In this document: positions 1 to 6,164 of the stretch, in pieces
How positions within the stretch are numbered: position 1 is the first letter of the stretch
Layout of the letters: each line of letters starts with the position of its first letter
The notes under the pieces: model-generated
What the model was told of the DNA's origin: nothing
The model's input: only the letters and a program-made list of their open reading frames with translations
Database searches by the model: none
Source of the DNA: an uncultured Oscillospiraceae bacterium
Lineage (GTDB): Bacteria; Bacillota; Clostridia; Oscillospirales; Ruminococcaceae
Direction of reading: 5' to 3'
Assembly: GCA_900552945.1 (NCBI GenBank)
Contig: USBI01000031.1
Coordinates: forward strand, 1 to 20,949
DNA: 20,949 bases
Translations under genes and position numbers: made by a program

Positions 1-14
1 TGTATAAGAGACAG
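1..14. other. Tn5/Nextera mosaic-end remnant (sequencing artefact)
   Basis: The first 14 bases, TGTATAAGAGACAG, are identical to the inner end of the 19-bp Tn5 mosaic end used in Nextera-type libraries. They are not chromosomal. The minus-strand oxidoreductase reading frame runs into them and would read Leu-Ser-Leu-Ile, whereas true biological sequence stops at base 15. The contig edge here is therefore an untrimmed adapter. Confidence 0.93.
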
Positions 15-509
15 GTCGTACATGCGGGAATGCGGGTCGAGCTCAGCGCGGAACCCCAAAGTCGCCTGCGCCATCTTAAGTTTGCCGATGCGCCCGCTTT
101 TCACCCATTCCAACACCTTTTGTGTTTTCGGCAGGAACCGCACCCACATGGCCTCCATGACAAAAAGGCCTTTCTGTTTGGCGAGCGCGAACACCTCTTC
201 GGCCTGCTTGTGGGTCAGCACCATGCATTTTTCGCAGAGGACATGCTTGCCCGCGTTGAGGCATTGCAGGATGTTTTCATAGTGGTAGTTCATGGTGGTG
301 GCAATGTAGACCGCGTCCACGTTGCCGGAGCGGAGCATCTCTTCATAATCCCCGTAAAAATGCGGGATGTTTTCCTCTTTTGCGAATGCCTCCGCCCGTT
401 CTGCGCTTTTGCTGGCAACCGCAGTGAGCTCCGCGCCTTCCACATCGGCTACGGCTTTGGCAAAGTAGTGGGCGATGTTGCCTGCGCCCATGATTCCGAA
501 ACGAACCAT
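15..509 (-). CDS. Gfo/Idh/MocA-family oxidoreductase, 3' end missing
   Basis: The 165 visible codons start at the ATG at 509, after a GGAAAGGAAG ribosome binding site. The protein begins with a dinucleotide-binding Rossmann motif (FGIMGAGNIA, residues 4-13). A central stretch reads AGKHVLCEK, the conserved EKP-type region of Gfo/Idh/MocA dehydrogenases in which the Lys helps catalysis (here EKCM replaces EKP). MEAMWVRFLP, also typical of the family, follows. These enzymes oxidise or reduce sugars, inositols or dihydrodiols with NAD(P) in the cytoplasm. The C-terminal substrate domain lies beyond the contig edge. It is the last visible gene of the UxaA/LarA-like operon, 24 nt after the small subunit, so it probably supplies a redox step for the same substrate. 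The substrate cannot be read from the sequence. Confidence 0.9.
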
Positions 510-533
510 CGTTTTTCTTCCTTTCCGTTTTGT

Positions 534-809
534 TTATAACAGGGAGCGGCTGTTCACATTGTGGGTGTGCACATGCGCCCCTTTGGGGATGTCCGCTGTC
601 GCTACGCCGATCTCCTCCCCATATTTGATGACCGAACTGCCTTTTTCAAGGTCGGTCAGTGCGAATTTGTGGTAGATGGGGATATCGTCCGCCGCCGTGA
701 CGGCAAAGGTGCGTTCCCCGGTGTTGACCAAAAGGGTCTCTCCTTTTGCGGCCGGCTCCACCGCCACGGCGACATTGTCGGCGGGAGCGACCAGAATGGC
801 GTTTGCCAT
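534..809 (-). CDS. UxaA-type dehydratase small subunit (SAF domain)
   Basis: This 91-residue protein matches in length and motifs the stand-alone N-terminal SAF domain of the altronate/galactarate dehydratase family. H47 lies in IYHKFALTD, followed by VIKYGEEIG (60-68) and GAHVHTHN (77-84), the signature around the metal and substrate site. In Escherichia coli UxaA this domain is fused to the large domain; many Firmicutes encode it separately, as does the sulfolactate lyase SuyAB pair. The start ATG follows GAGGTGA with good spacing. The gene lies between the LarA-like gene (29 nt upstream) and the oxidoreductase. It should form a complex with the large subunit at 2127-3290. The exact substrate (altronate, another sugar acid, or sulfolactate) is not decided by sequence. 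Confidence 0.88.
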   Translation of the reverse strand: MANAILVAPADNVAVAVEPAAKGETLLVNTGERTFAVTAADDIPIYHKFALTDLEKGSSVIKYGEEIGVATADIPKGAHVHTHNVNSRSLL

Positions 810-838
810 AAAATCACCTCATTTGAAAAGGATGCGGG

Positions 839-2113
839 TCACCAGAGGTTCCCCATATCGTTAAATGGCAGCTCATACAAGTCGGATACCTGTGTGAGCG
901 CCGGGTTTTGGCTCACCTCTGCGAGCATGGCTTCGGAAACTTCGATCTCCTCGATTTCCGCCGTATTGGGGATGCGGATGATGCGCGGGCCCTCCGGGCC
1001 GATGCCGTGGCAGCTCTTGACTGCGAGCTGGATGGCTTCCCGGTCGTTGTCCATCACCATGGGGATTTTCATCAGGTTGAGAAAGGTGTTGGTCACGGCG
1101 GTAGGGTAGGTCATCTCCATCTTCATTTCGTCAAACAGCCGCCGGGTGGTCACGTCGGCAAGGCCGCAGCCCTGCGCGTTGCCGTGGGTCTCCCGTGTCA
1201 GTCCCAGCGCCACGACCCGTTCGGCCTCAATGCCGCCGGAAGCGTATTCGGTGCAGAACCGACCGGTGACGTTCGGGTCCATCCCGTCTCCGCTGATGTT
1301 TTTGCCGATCCGGTCGACCACCAGCACGTCGCAGCGGTCGAACAGCAGCCGGGCGATGGTGTGGTAGCTCACTTCTTTGAGTTTTGGTTCTTCGGTGATG
1401 ATTTCCTCTGCTGTCAGACCGCGGATGATGTACGGTTCATCGTAGGCGTTTTCCACCACGGCAATCCCGCCCAGGATGTTTTTGTGTTCCAGCATGGCTT
1501 TGCCGTAGAGTGGGACGAGGTCTTTCATAACGGCGGGGCTCTGCCCGTGGATCGCCTCCGCGCCCGCCTGTTTGCCCAGGCCGATGGCCATCATCTTCAT
1601 GAGGCCGCTCTCGTACACCCCGCGGAAGGAGGTGTGCGGCTTGATGCGGTTGAACAGCAGCACCCCGTCCGCCTCCGCGGCGTTTTTGTCCATCATCACC
1701 GGCAGACCGGCAGGCGTGCGGGCGATCTCCACCACTTCCATGGAGGATTTCACCGGGCAGCCCATCGCTGCTTCGGTGATGCCGTAGTCGGTGAGGATTT
1801 GCAGCTGACCTTCGGCGGTCGCGCCGCCATGGCTGCCCATCGCCGCGGTGATGAACGGTTTGGCGCCCTTTTCTTTCAAAAAGTCGACGATCGCTTTCGC
1901 CATCACGGCAACGTGATGGATGCCGCGGCTGCCGCAGGTGACCGCAACGGTCATGCCCGGCTTCACCCGGGAGGCGATGGCATCCCGCCCCAGTTCGGCA
2001 AGCACCGTTTCCCGCACCCGTTCCGCCGGAATGCAGGTGCGGTCAAAGCTCTGGCGCACCTTTGCCATCCGCGGGAGAGGGGTGTCGCAAATTAAATCGG
2101 TTACCACTTTCAT
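839..2113 (-). CDS. LarA-like (DUF2088) nickel racemase/epimerase family protein
   Basis: This is a 424-residue cytoplasmic protein of the lactate-racemase superfamily. GSRGI (61-65) stands where LarA has its phosphate-binding DxTRP loop. AMGSHGG (91-97) supplies His95 at the position of the LarA catalytic His, and KPHTSFRG carries His160. Lys173 and His189 lie 16 residues apart, the same spacing as Lys184 and His200 that hold the nickel-pincer cofactor in Lactobacillus plantarum LarA (residue numbers from memory). LarA homologues racemise or epimerise 2-hydroxy acids, including malate, phenyllactate and gluconate. I chose ATG 2113 because GGAGG sits 7 nt upstream; an in-frame ATG at 2152 would overlap the previous gene and lacks a site. 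No larB, larC or larE maturation gene is in view. Family membership is fairly sure; activity and substrate are inferred. Confidence 0.85.
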   Translation of the reverse strand: MKVVTDLICDTPLPRMAKVRQSFDRTCIPAERVRETVLAELGRDAIASRVKPGMTVAVTCGSRGIHHVAVMAKAIVDFLKEKGAKPFITAAMGSHGGATAEGQLQILTDYGITEAAMGCPVKSSMEVVEIARTPAGLPVMMDKNAAEADGVLLFNRIKPHTSFRGVYESGLMKMMAIGLGKQAGAEAIHGQSPAVMKDLVPLYGKAMLEHKNILGGIAVVENAYDEPYIIRGLTAEEIITEEPKLKEVSYHTIARLLFDRCDVLVVDRIGKNISGDGMDPNVTGRFCTEYASGGIEAERVVALGLTRETHGNAQGCGLADVTTRRLFDEMKMEMTYPTAVTNTFLNLMKIPMVMDNDREAIQLAVKSCHGIGPEGPRIIRIPNTAEIEEIEVSEAMLAEVSQNPALTQVSDLYELPFNDMGNLW

Positions 2114-2126
2114 GGGTCTGCCTCCA

Positions 2127-3290
2127 TCATACAAAATTGCACAGCCGCACAACGGCGGTTTCCATAAAGTTTAAAATCTCTGCCTTGGTGAGTTTTCCTT
2201 CGGCGACCTCGAACACCTCGTTCATGATGTGGTCCCCCAGCTTCGGAAGGGAGCCCGGCTCGTAGATGATGCCGCTCGCGTCAATGTCGGTGTTGTCTTC
2301 CATCATCCGGTAGGTTTCCCGGTTGCCGGTGATCTTGATGACCGGTGCGATGGGGTGGCCGGTCGGCGCTCCCCGTCCGGAGGTGAAGGCGATGATCTGC
2401 GCGCCGCCTGCGATCATCCCCGCAATGGAAGACATGTCGTTGCCGGGAGTGTCCATGATGACAAGGCCCTTTTCGTGCGGGCGCTCGGCGTATTCCAGCA
2501 CCTCGTTGATGATGCTGTGACCGCCTTTGTGGATGCACCCGAGCGATTTTTCTTCCAGCGTGGTGATGCCGCCCGCCTTGTTGCCCGGTGAAGGGTTCCC
2601 GTCGCGGATGTCAGTCCCCACCAGCTTGATGCTGTCTTCATACCGTTTGACGATCTCATAAATGCGGTTTTTGACCGTTTCGTTTTTCGCCCGCGCGGCA
2701 AGGATGTGCTCCGCGCCGATGAATTCGGTCGTCTCGCTTAAAATAGAGCTTGCCCCCATGGCGACCAGCCGGTCGGACATCTCGCCCACCAGCACGTTCG
2801 CCGCAAGGCCGGAGGTCGGGTCGGAGCCGCCGCATTCGGTTCCGATAATCAGCTCCGAGACTGGGCAGGGCTCCCGCTTGAGCAGGCTCGCCTGCTGAAC
2901 CATTTTCATGGCGGCACGGGTGGCCTTTTCTACTGTGCGGATGGTGCCTCCCTCTTCCTGGATGATGAACTTTTCCAGCGGTTTGTTGGTACGCGCCCGG
3001 ATGGCCGCTTCCACCAGGTCCATCTGGCAGTTTTCGCACCCCAGCGAGACGATGACCGTCCCGTAAACATTGGGGTTTGCCGCATACCCTGCCATGACGT
3101 CCATGATATACTGCATGTCCTTGTGCACCTGTGAACATCCAAGCTGGTTGTTGAAGGTGACGGCGTTTTTCACCTGCGCGGCGACCATGCGGGTCACGTC
3201 GGACGCGCACATGCTCGCGGGCAGGATGAGCACATGGTTTCTTACCCCGACCCTGCCGTCCGGCCGGCGGTAACCCAGAAATGTATCCAT
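2127..3290 (-). CDS. UxaA-type dehydratase large subunit
   Basis: This 387-residue protein is the stand-alone catalytic domain of the altronate/galactarate dehydratase family. The N-terminus shows FLGYRRPDGRVGVRNH (4-19), the family signature. Cysteines C52 (QLGCSQ), C85 and C88 (LGCENCQ) and C153 (TECGGSD, 151-157) are the conserved metal- or cluster-binding candidates. Near the end, TSGRGAPTGHPIAPVIKITG is another conserved family block. The enzyme should remove water (or sulfite, in the SuyB branch) from a sugar acid or 2-hydroxy acid, together with the SAF subunit encoded at 534-809. Its ATG follows AAAGAGG, downstream of a leader stem-loop. It is the first gene of the operon, 13 nt before the LarA-like gene. 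Splitting the two subunits around a racemase-like gene is unusual. The substrate is unassigned. Confidence 0.9.
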   Translation of the reverse strand: MDTFLGYRRPDGRVGVRNHVLILPASMCASDVTRMVAAQVKNAVTFNNQLGCSQVHKDMQYIMDVMAGYAANPNVYGTVIVSLGCENCQMDLVEAAIRARTNKPLEKFIIQEEGGTIRTVEKATRAAMKMVQQASLLKREPCPVSELIIGTECGGSDPTSGLAANVLVGEMSDRLVAMGASSILSETTEFIGAEHILAARAKNETVKNRIYEIVKRYEDSIKLVGTDIRDGNPSPGNKAGGITTLEEKSLGCIHKGGHSIINEVLEYAERPHEKGLVIMDTPGNDMSSIAGMIAGGAQIIAFTSGRGAPTGHPIAPVIKITGNRETYRMMEDNTDIDASGIIYEPGSLPKLGDHIMNEVFEVAEGKLTKAEILNFMETAVVRLCNFV

Positions 3291-3311
3291 TTAAAAAACC
3301 TCTTTTTTGCG

Positions 3312-3358
3312 GCGGACGGATTATTTTGGCCCCCGTATCAAAAGGGTGCTCCGTCCGC
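3312..3358 (-). promoter_or_regulatory. Leader stem-loop just before the UxaA-type operon
   Basis: GCGGACGGA at 3312-3320 and TCCGTCCGC at 3350-3358 form a perfect 9-bp stem around a 29-nt loop. The loop contains further complementary stretches (TTTT with AAAA, CCC with GGG). On the minus-strand transcript it lies immediately upstream of the AAAGAGG ribosome binding site of the large-subunit gene and is not followed by a U-run. It may influence translation start or mRNA stability rather than termination. Function is inferred. Confidence 0.4.
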
Positions 3359-3462
3359 GCGGATGAACAAAGTTTACCCATTTAAGTCTAAAGCCTGCCG
3401 CCTGCTCCGACTATAACGATTCCGGCGAAAAATGGCAGGATTGCGGCAAGAGGCAGCTTTAT

Positions 3463-3480
3463 AACACCAAGCTGGTTGTT
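3463..3480. promoter_or_regulatory. Imperfect 18-bp palindrome, possible operator
   Basis: The 18 bases from AACACC to GTTGTT are a palindrome with 7 of 9 pairs matching around a central GC. It lies downstream of the candidate minus-strand start point of the sugar-acid operon, where a LacI- or GntR-type repressor site could act. No regulator gene for this operon is in view. Chance occurrence is possible. Confidence 0.25.
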
Positions 3481-3490
3481 AAACGGAAAA

Positions 3491-3513
3491 ATTACTTTAT
3501 TATATAAAGTAAT
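3491..3513. promoter_or_regulatory. Perfect 23-bp palindrome, candidate operator
   Basis: Two exact 10-bp arms (ATTACTTTAT and its complement) flank a 3-base TAT centre. The site lies between the divergent sugar-acid operon and the membrane-protein/regulator operon. It sits just upstream of the plus-strand -35 region and covers a candidate minus-strand -10 (TATAAT at 3504-3499). The winged-helix protein encoded at 4313-4603 is the nearest regulator and could bind here. The palindrome is seen directly; the partner is inferred. Confidence 0.55.
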
Positions 3514-3527
3514 TTACAATTTGTTCA
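3499..3527 (-). promoter_or_regulatory. Candidate promoter of the UxaA/LarA-like operon
   Basis: On the minus strand, TGAACA (3527-3522) and TATAAT (3504-3499) are separated by 17 bases. The -10 is perfect and the -35 matches 4 of 6. It would give a leader of about 200 nt before the ATG at 3290. The -10 lies inside the 23-bp palindrome, so a protein bound there would block it. Confidence 0.4.
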
Positions 3528-3554
3528 CATATTTGGATACCCTCGCGCTATAAT
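3524..3554 (+). promoter_or_regulatory. Sigma-A promoter of the membrane protein/regulator operon
   Basis: TTCACA at 3524-3529 and a perfect TATAAT at 3549-3554 are separated by 19 bases, slightly longer than the ideal 17. The start point would be near 3561, about 40 nt before the ATG at 3601. Confidence 0.5.
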
Positions 3555-3600
3555 GACCTTGTAAGAATGTTGTTTTGCTTTGTGGAAGGAGGAGAGTAAC

Positions 3601-4326
3601 ATGACAGGGTTTCAGGAAAAAGCCACGGCGGATTTTGAGTTGATCCGGCAGACGGTCGCGCAGGCGAAGACCGACCACACCGGCCTTCCGTTTTTCTGGG
3701 TGATCTACGGGGCAGCCGGGCTGTTCGCGGGATTGTGCAGCCATTTCGGAAGCCTGTTTTTATTGGATGGAGCTTTTGTGTTTCCGGGACAGCTGTTGAG
3801 TACGCTTGGGGCGGTGGTGCTCCCCGTTGTGGTCATGGCCGGTTTCCTTGCCGTATTTCTGCGGGAGCGGCGGACGGCGAACAAATACTATTTGAGCTGT
3901 CTTTGCTTTTGGGGGATCCCGGCCGTTGCCGTTCCGGTGCTTGGGGCGGTGCTGCGTGGTGTGGCGTTTCTGCTCCCGACGGATGGGCGAGCGTTGGCGT
4001 TTCAGCAGCTGAGTGCCATGCAGATGACCGCCGCCGTGCTCTTCTTCTGCCTATGCACAGTCGTTTGTGCTTTTTTGCTCCGTCACGGGTGGATCGCAGT
4101 GATCGGGCTGCTTGCGGTCTTTGTTTATGGCTTATTGGCTGTGCTTGACGGCTTCGCCCTGCTTCAGCTGGAATGGCGTCATACAGAAGGATTTTATGTG
4201 AGCTTTTCCGCTTACAGCCTGTTTGCCGCGCTGGTTGTCCCCATTGGTTATCTGATCGTCGGGGCGCTGACCATGCGGAACATCCGCAGAGAAAGGACGG
4301 CGGCTTCGGAACATGGACATTTCTAA
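3601..4326 (+). CDS. Six-helix integral membrane protein of unknown function
   Basis: This is a 241-residue protein. A polar N-terminal segment of about 28 residues (EKATADFELIRQTVAQAK) is followed by about six hydrophobic helices spread over the rest, and a short basic C-terminal tail (MRNIRRERT). I do not recognise a named family. The ATG at 3601 follows AAGGAGGAGA; a TTG at 3580 in the same frame has no better site. Its 3' end overlaps the downstream winged-helix regulator by 14 nt, so the two are translated together. Such pairs often have the membrane protein as the regulated target or as a sensor that modulates the regulator. That relation is inferred here. Confidence 0.75.
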   Translation: MTGFQEKATADFELIRQTVAQAKTDHTGLPFFWVIYGAAGLFAGLCSHFGSLFLLDGAFVFPGQLLSTLGAVVLPVVVMAGFLAVFLRERRTANKYYLSCLCFWGIPAVAVPVLGAVLRGVAFLLPTDGRALAFQQLSAMQMTAAVLFFCLCTVVCAFLLRHGWIAVIGLLAVFVYGLLAVLDGFALLQLEWRHTEGFYVSFSAYSLFAALVVPIGYLIVGALTMRNIRRERTAASEHGHF

Positions 4327-4603
4327 CATTCCGGACGCGCTCACCCTTCCCCTGCGGCTCAAACTGGTGTGCGCGCTCGTGGGCGGAAAACGGTCGTTTG
4401 GCGAGCTTAAGCAGGCGGTGCAGGGGACCGACGGCAACATCAGCGTGCAGCTTTCCCGGCTGGAGGAGTGGGGGTACATCCGTTCGGAGAAGACTGTTCT
4501 GGGGAGGCGGCCCCGCTCGGTCTATGAGATTACCCCGTACGGACTGCGGCAGCTGGAGGAGTATATTCGGCTTCTTCAATCCATCCTGCCACAGGAGAAC
4601 TGA
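4313..4603 (+). CDS. Winged-helix transcriptional regulator (HTH_34/MarR-like)
   Basis: This 96-residue protein is essentially one winged helix-turn-helix domain. RLKLVCALVGGKRSFGELKQ (helices 1-2) is followed by a recognition helix, NISVQLSRLEEWGYI (about 42-56), a basic wing (KTVLGRRPRSVYEITPYG), and a dimerisation helix at the end. This layout is typical of the short PF13601-type repressors found next to membrane proteins. It starts inside the 3' end of the membrane protein gene (14-nt overlap). It probably controls its own operon, and the palindrome at 3491-3513 is the obvious candidate site. No ligand-binding domain is present, so any signal must come from the membrane partner or from abundance. 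Confidence 0.85.
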   Translation: MDISNIPDALTLPLRLKLVCALVGGKRSFGELKQAVQGTDGNISVQLSRLEEWGYIRSEKTVLGRRPRSVYEITPYGLRQLEEYIRLLQSILPQEN

Positions 4604-4759
4604 GCGGGTTTGCCATGTTCAAAGAAAATATTGGTAGAATCAGGTGCATCATCCTCCAAAAATTCAGTATATTTAAGTTCGTAAAGCGTTTCCGTTTACG
4701 GATGAGTAGCAGATGCCGGTTATTTCGTTGCTTTCTTGGAAAGAGAAAGGAGCAGAGCG

Positions 4760-5098
4760 ATGAAAAAGGTTGCTTTCAAATGGACAAATGCGAGGGTATT
4801 TCTGTTGTCGGTCGGGATTGCGTTTTTGGTTCTGCTGACGCTTGGTTTCACCGGATTGCTCCAGAAGCCGCTGGCGGTTCACGCCGCATGGGTGTATGTG
4901 CTGACCCATCATCCAGAGCATCTTCCGCTCAGCTGTACGGGGGTCGAATATGTGAAGTATTTCGGCTGGAAGGTCACCTTTCAGGAGGCGGACGGGTACA
5001 TACGGTATATCGGCCTGCGGTGGGATAATTTTCCTGTTTTGGTCCAGTGGGATACCTTTCGCCCGCTGGAAGACCCGTTTTACGAATCCCCGGAATGA
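4760..5098 (+). CDS. Small single-pass membrane or exported protein, unknown function
   Basis: This is a 112-residue protein. A basic start (MKKVAFKW) leads to one hydrophobic helix (about residues 14-34), then an exposed domain rich in aromatic residues (WVYVLTHHPEH, YVKYFGWKVTF, YIRYIGLRWDNF). It could be a signal-anchored extracytoplasmic protein. The ATG at 4760 follows AGAAAGGAG. It lies 156 nt after the regulator gene, probably in the same transcript, because no terminator is evident between them. I recognise no family. Confidence 0.65.
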   Translation: MKKVAFKWTNARVFLLSVGIAFLVLLTLGFTGLLQKPLAVHAAWVYVLTHHPEHLPLSCTGVEYVKYFGWKVTFQEADGYIRYIGLRWDNFPVLVQWDTFRPLEDPFYESPE

Positions 5099-5202
5099 GA
5101 CGGTTTTTTACAGCGCTTGCCTGCCGTAGAGAGCGCAGGGTGCTGTTTTGCAGGACCCGTTAAACCCTTGAAAACGCAGAATCTGTTTGGGCGGTGTGTT
5201 CT

Positions 5203-5376
5203 ATGGTAGGCGTCGTGCTCGTGATCGTTTTGGCCATCTATCTTGCGCTTTATCTGCTGTTTGACCGGTATTGCCGCAGGGCGTTGGGGGAGAATCTTTC
5301 CTGCACCGGGACGGCAGCGGGGATGCTTGCTGTCTGCGGCATTTGTCCCGGATCCGGTCGGATATCCCCCTCATGA
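5203..5376 (+). CDS. Possible small membrane protein (doubtful)
   Basis: This is a 57-residue open frame from an ATG. It has one convincing hydrophobic helix (VGVVLVIVLAIYLALYLLF), then a Cys- and Gly-rich tail of no clear type. The ribosome binding site is weak. The tail may be out of frame, in which case this is the decayed start of a longer gene. The stretch 5099-5202 before it holds no gene I can support. Confidence 0.3.
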   Translation: MVGVVLVIVLAIYLALYLLFDRYCRRALGENLSCTGTAAGMLAVCGICPGSGRISPS

Positions 5377-5444
5377 AAACGACAGAGCGAAAGCCAATGG
5401 GGTATAAAAATCCGTAAATTATATTTAGAAAGGATGGAGATGAT

Positions 5445-5540
5445 ATGAAAAAGGACAGAAGTTGCTGCTGGTTCGGCTTTTTTTCCATACTGCTGTTTCC
5501 CTTTGCTGTGCTGGCGCAGCTCCTCAAGCAGAACAAATAA
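5445..5540 (+). CDS. 31-residue hydrophobic small protein
   Basis: A short frame starts MKKDRSCCWFGFF and ends LLKQNK. It has a strong ribosome binding site (GAAAGGATGGAG) at a suitable distance from the ATG. The centre is one hydrophobic helix with positive charges at both ends, as in small membrane-bound peptides (toxin-like, or regulators of membrane complexes). It is followed by a stop and a non-coding AT-rich stretch. It is too short to assign. The good translation signal makes it plausible. Confidence 0.4.
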   Translation: MKKDRSCCWFGFFSILLFPFAVLAQLLKQNK

Positions 5541-5683
5541 ACAACGCGTTGCGGATTAAAAAATAAAACAGCGCATGACATGTACATCTGCCTGCCATGT
5601 GCTGTCTGTTGTGAAAGGGACGCTGTTCCGCCCGCAGAAAACGGTCTGCCAAATCCGGGAAAAACAAAGGGGAGAAAAATAAA

Positions 5684-5716
5684 AAAACAGGTTCAGGAAA
5701 TTCCTGAACCTGTTTT
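5684..5716 (-). terminator. Rho-independent terminator of the tRNA pair
   Basis: A 14-bp perfect stem (5684-5697 with 5703-5716) and a 5-nt loop are followed on the minus strand by a T-rich run. It lies 4 nt downstream of the tRNA-Glu CCA end. It may also stop rightward transcripts of the small-protein cluster. Confidence 0.9.
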
Positions 5717-5719
5717 GCT

Positions 5720-5794
5720 TGGTGACCCGTACGAGAATCGAACTCGTGTTACAGCCGTGAAAGGGCCGTGTCTTAACCGCTTGACCAACGGGCC
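5720..5794 (-). tRNA. tRNA-Glu (anticodon TTC)
   Basis: The 75-nt gene includes an encoded CCA. The acceptor GGCCCGT pairs with ACGGGTC (one G-U pair). The anticodon loop CTTTCAC gives UUC, and the T-arm ACGAG/CTCGT with TTCGATT loop is canonical. The anticodon stem CGGCC/GGCTG carries one G-U wobble. It is co-transcribed after tRNA-Met with a 65-nt spacer. Confidence 0.95.
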
Positions 5795-5859
5795 GTGGTC
5801 CACACAAAGGGGATTGCGCGCTTTGGCCGAGTGTTGCCATGTCTTCTCCGATGCGTGGT

Positions 5860-5936
5860 TGGTAGCGGTAACTGGATTCGAACCGGTGACACTTCGGGTA
5901 TGAACCGAATGCTCTAGCCAACTGAGCTATACCGCC
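5860..5936 (-). tRNA. tRNA-Met, elongator type (anticodon CAT)
   Basis: The 77-nt gene includes an encoded CCA. The acceptor GGCGGTA pairs with TACCGCT, the D-arm GCTC/GAGC is normal, and the anticodon loop TTCATAC gives CAU. The fully paired first acceptor base pair and the body resemble the Bacillus elongator tRNA-Met rather than the initiator. The T-stem ACCGG/CCAGT has one C-A mismatch, which is unusual. An Ile-lysidine tRNA also has CAU, but the body fits Met better. Confidence 0.9.
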
Positions 5937-5951
5937 ATACAGTGCTTGTTA

Positions 5952-5980
5952 ATTATAAAGCACATAAATCGATTTGTCAA
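5952..5980 (-). promoter_or_regulatory. Consensus sigma-A promoter of the tRNA pair
   Basis: On the minus strand a perfect TTGACA (5980-5975), a 17-bp spacer and a perfect TATAAT (5957-5952) stand 16 nt before tRNA-Met. This is expected of a strongly expressed stable-RNA unit. Confidence 0.93.
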
Positions 5981-6164
5981 TACTTTTTTCAAAAATATTT
6001 TTTCTTTTTTTAAATGCGGATGATGAACGTCAAATAGTTGCCGGCGGTTTGCTTTGAGTCGGCTTTCCTGCCGTTGCTCATGCCTTGCTGTTTTCGCGCG
6101 AACAGCACAGCAATCTGCACAACTTTGCGGTTTGAAGTTTGGCGCACGCGGGGTTCATTTTCGG
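5981..6164. other. Intergenic spacer between the tRNA and MATE promoters
   Basis: I see no gene, tRNA or known RNA element here. The left part is a run of A and T. The only structure is an inverted repeat, TGCTGTT with AACAGCA, at 6086-6107 with an 8-nt GC-rich centre. Confidence 0.5.

Noticed and set aside
908..2095. 395-codon plus-strand open frame
   Set aside because: It is the antisense shadow of the LarA-like gene; its composition (His/Val/Asp-rich) is typical of such shadows and it lacks a ribosome binding site.
534..3290. Assignment of the dehydratase pair as sulfolactate sulfo-lyase SuyAB
   Set aside because: The split layout fits, but no sulfolactate-specific transporter, dehydrogenase or regulator is in view; kept as an alternative only.
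4615..5028. 137-codon plus-strand frame overlapping the 112-residue membrane protein
   Set aside because: It is in another frame, has no domain pattern, and its second half is a Ser/Gly/Arg-rich shadow. The frame starting at 4760 has a better site and a clear hydrophobic helix.
5542..5551. Perfect 10-bp palindrome CAACGCGTTG
   Set aside because: Too short to be significant in about 21 kb and has no linked promoter or terminator.
5580..5921. Open frames on both strands across 5580-5921
   Set aside because: They run through two tRNA genes and a terminator, so they are not coding.
6086..6107. Inverted repeat TGCTGTT/AACAGCA considered as a LexA (SOS) box
   Set aside because: The centre and arms do not match the Firmicute CGAAC-N4-GTTCG consensus, and no SOS-type gene follows.
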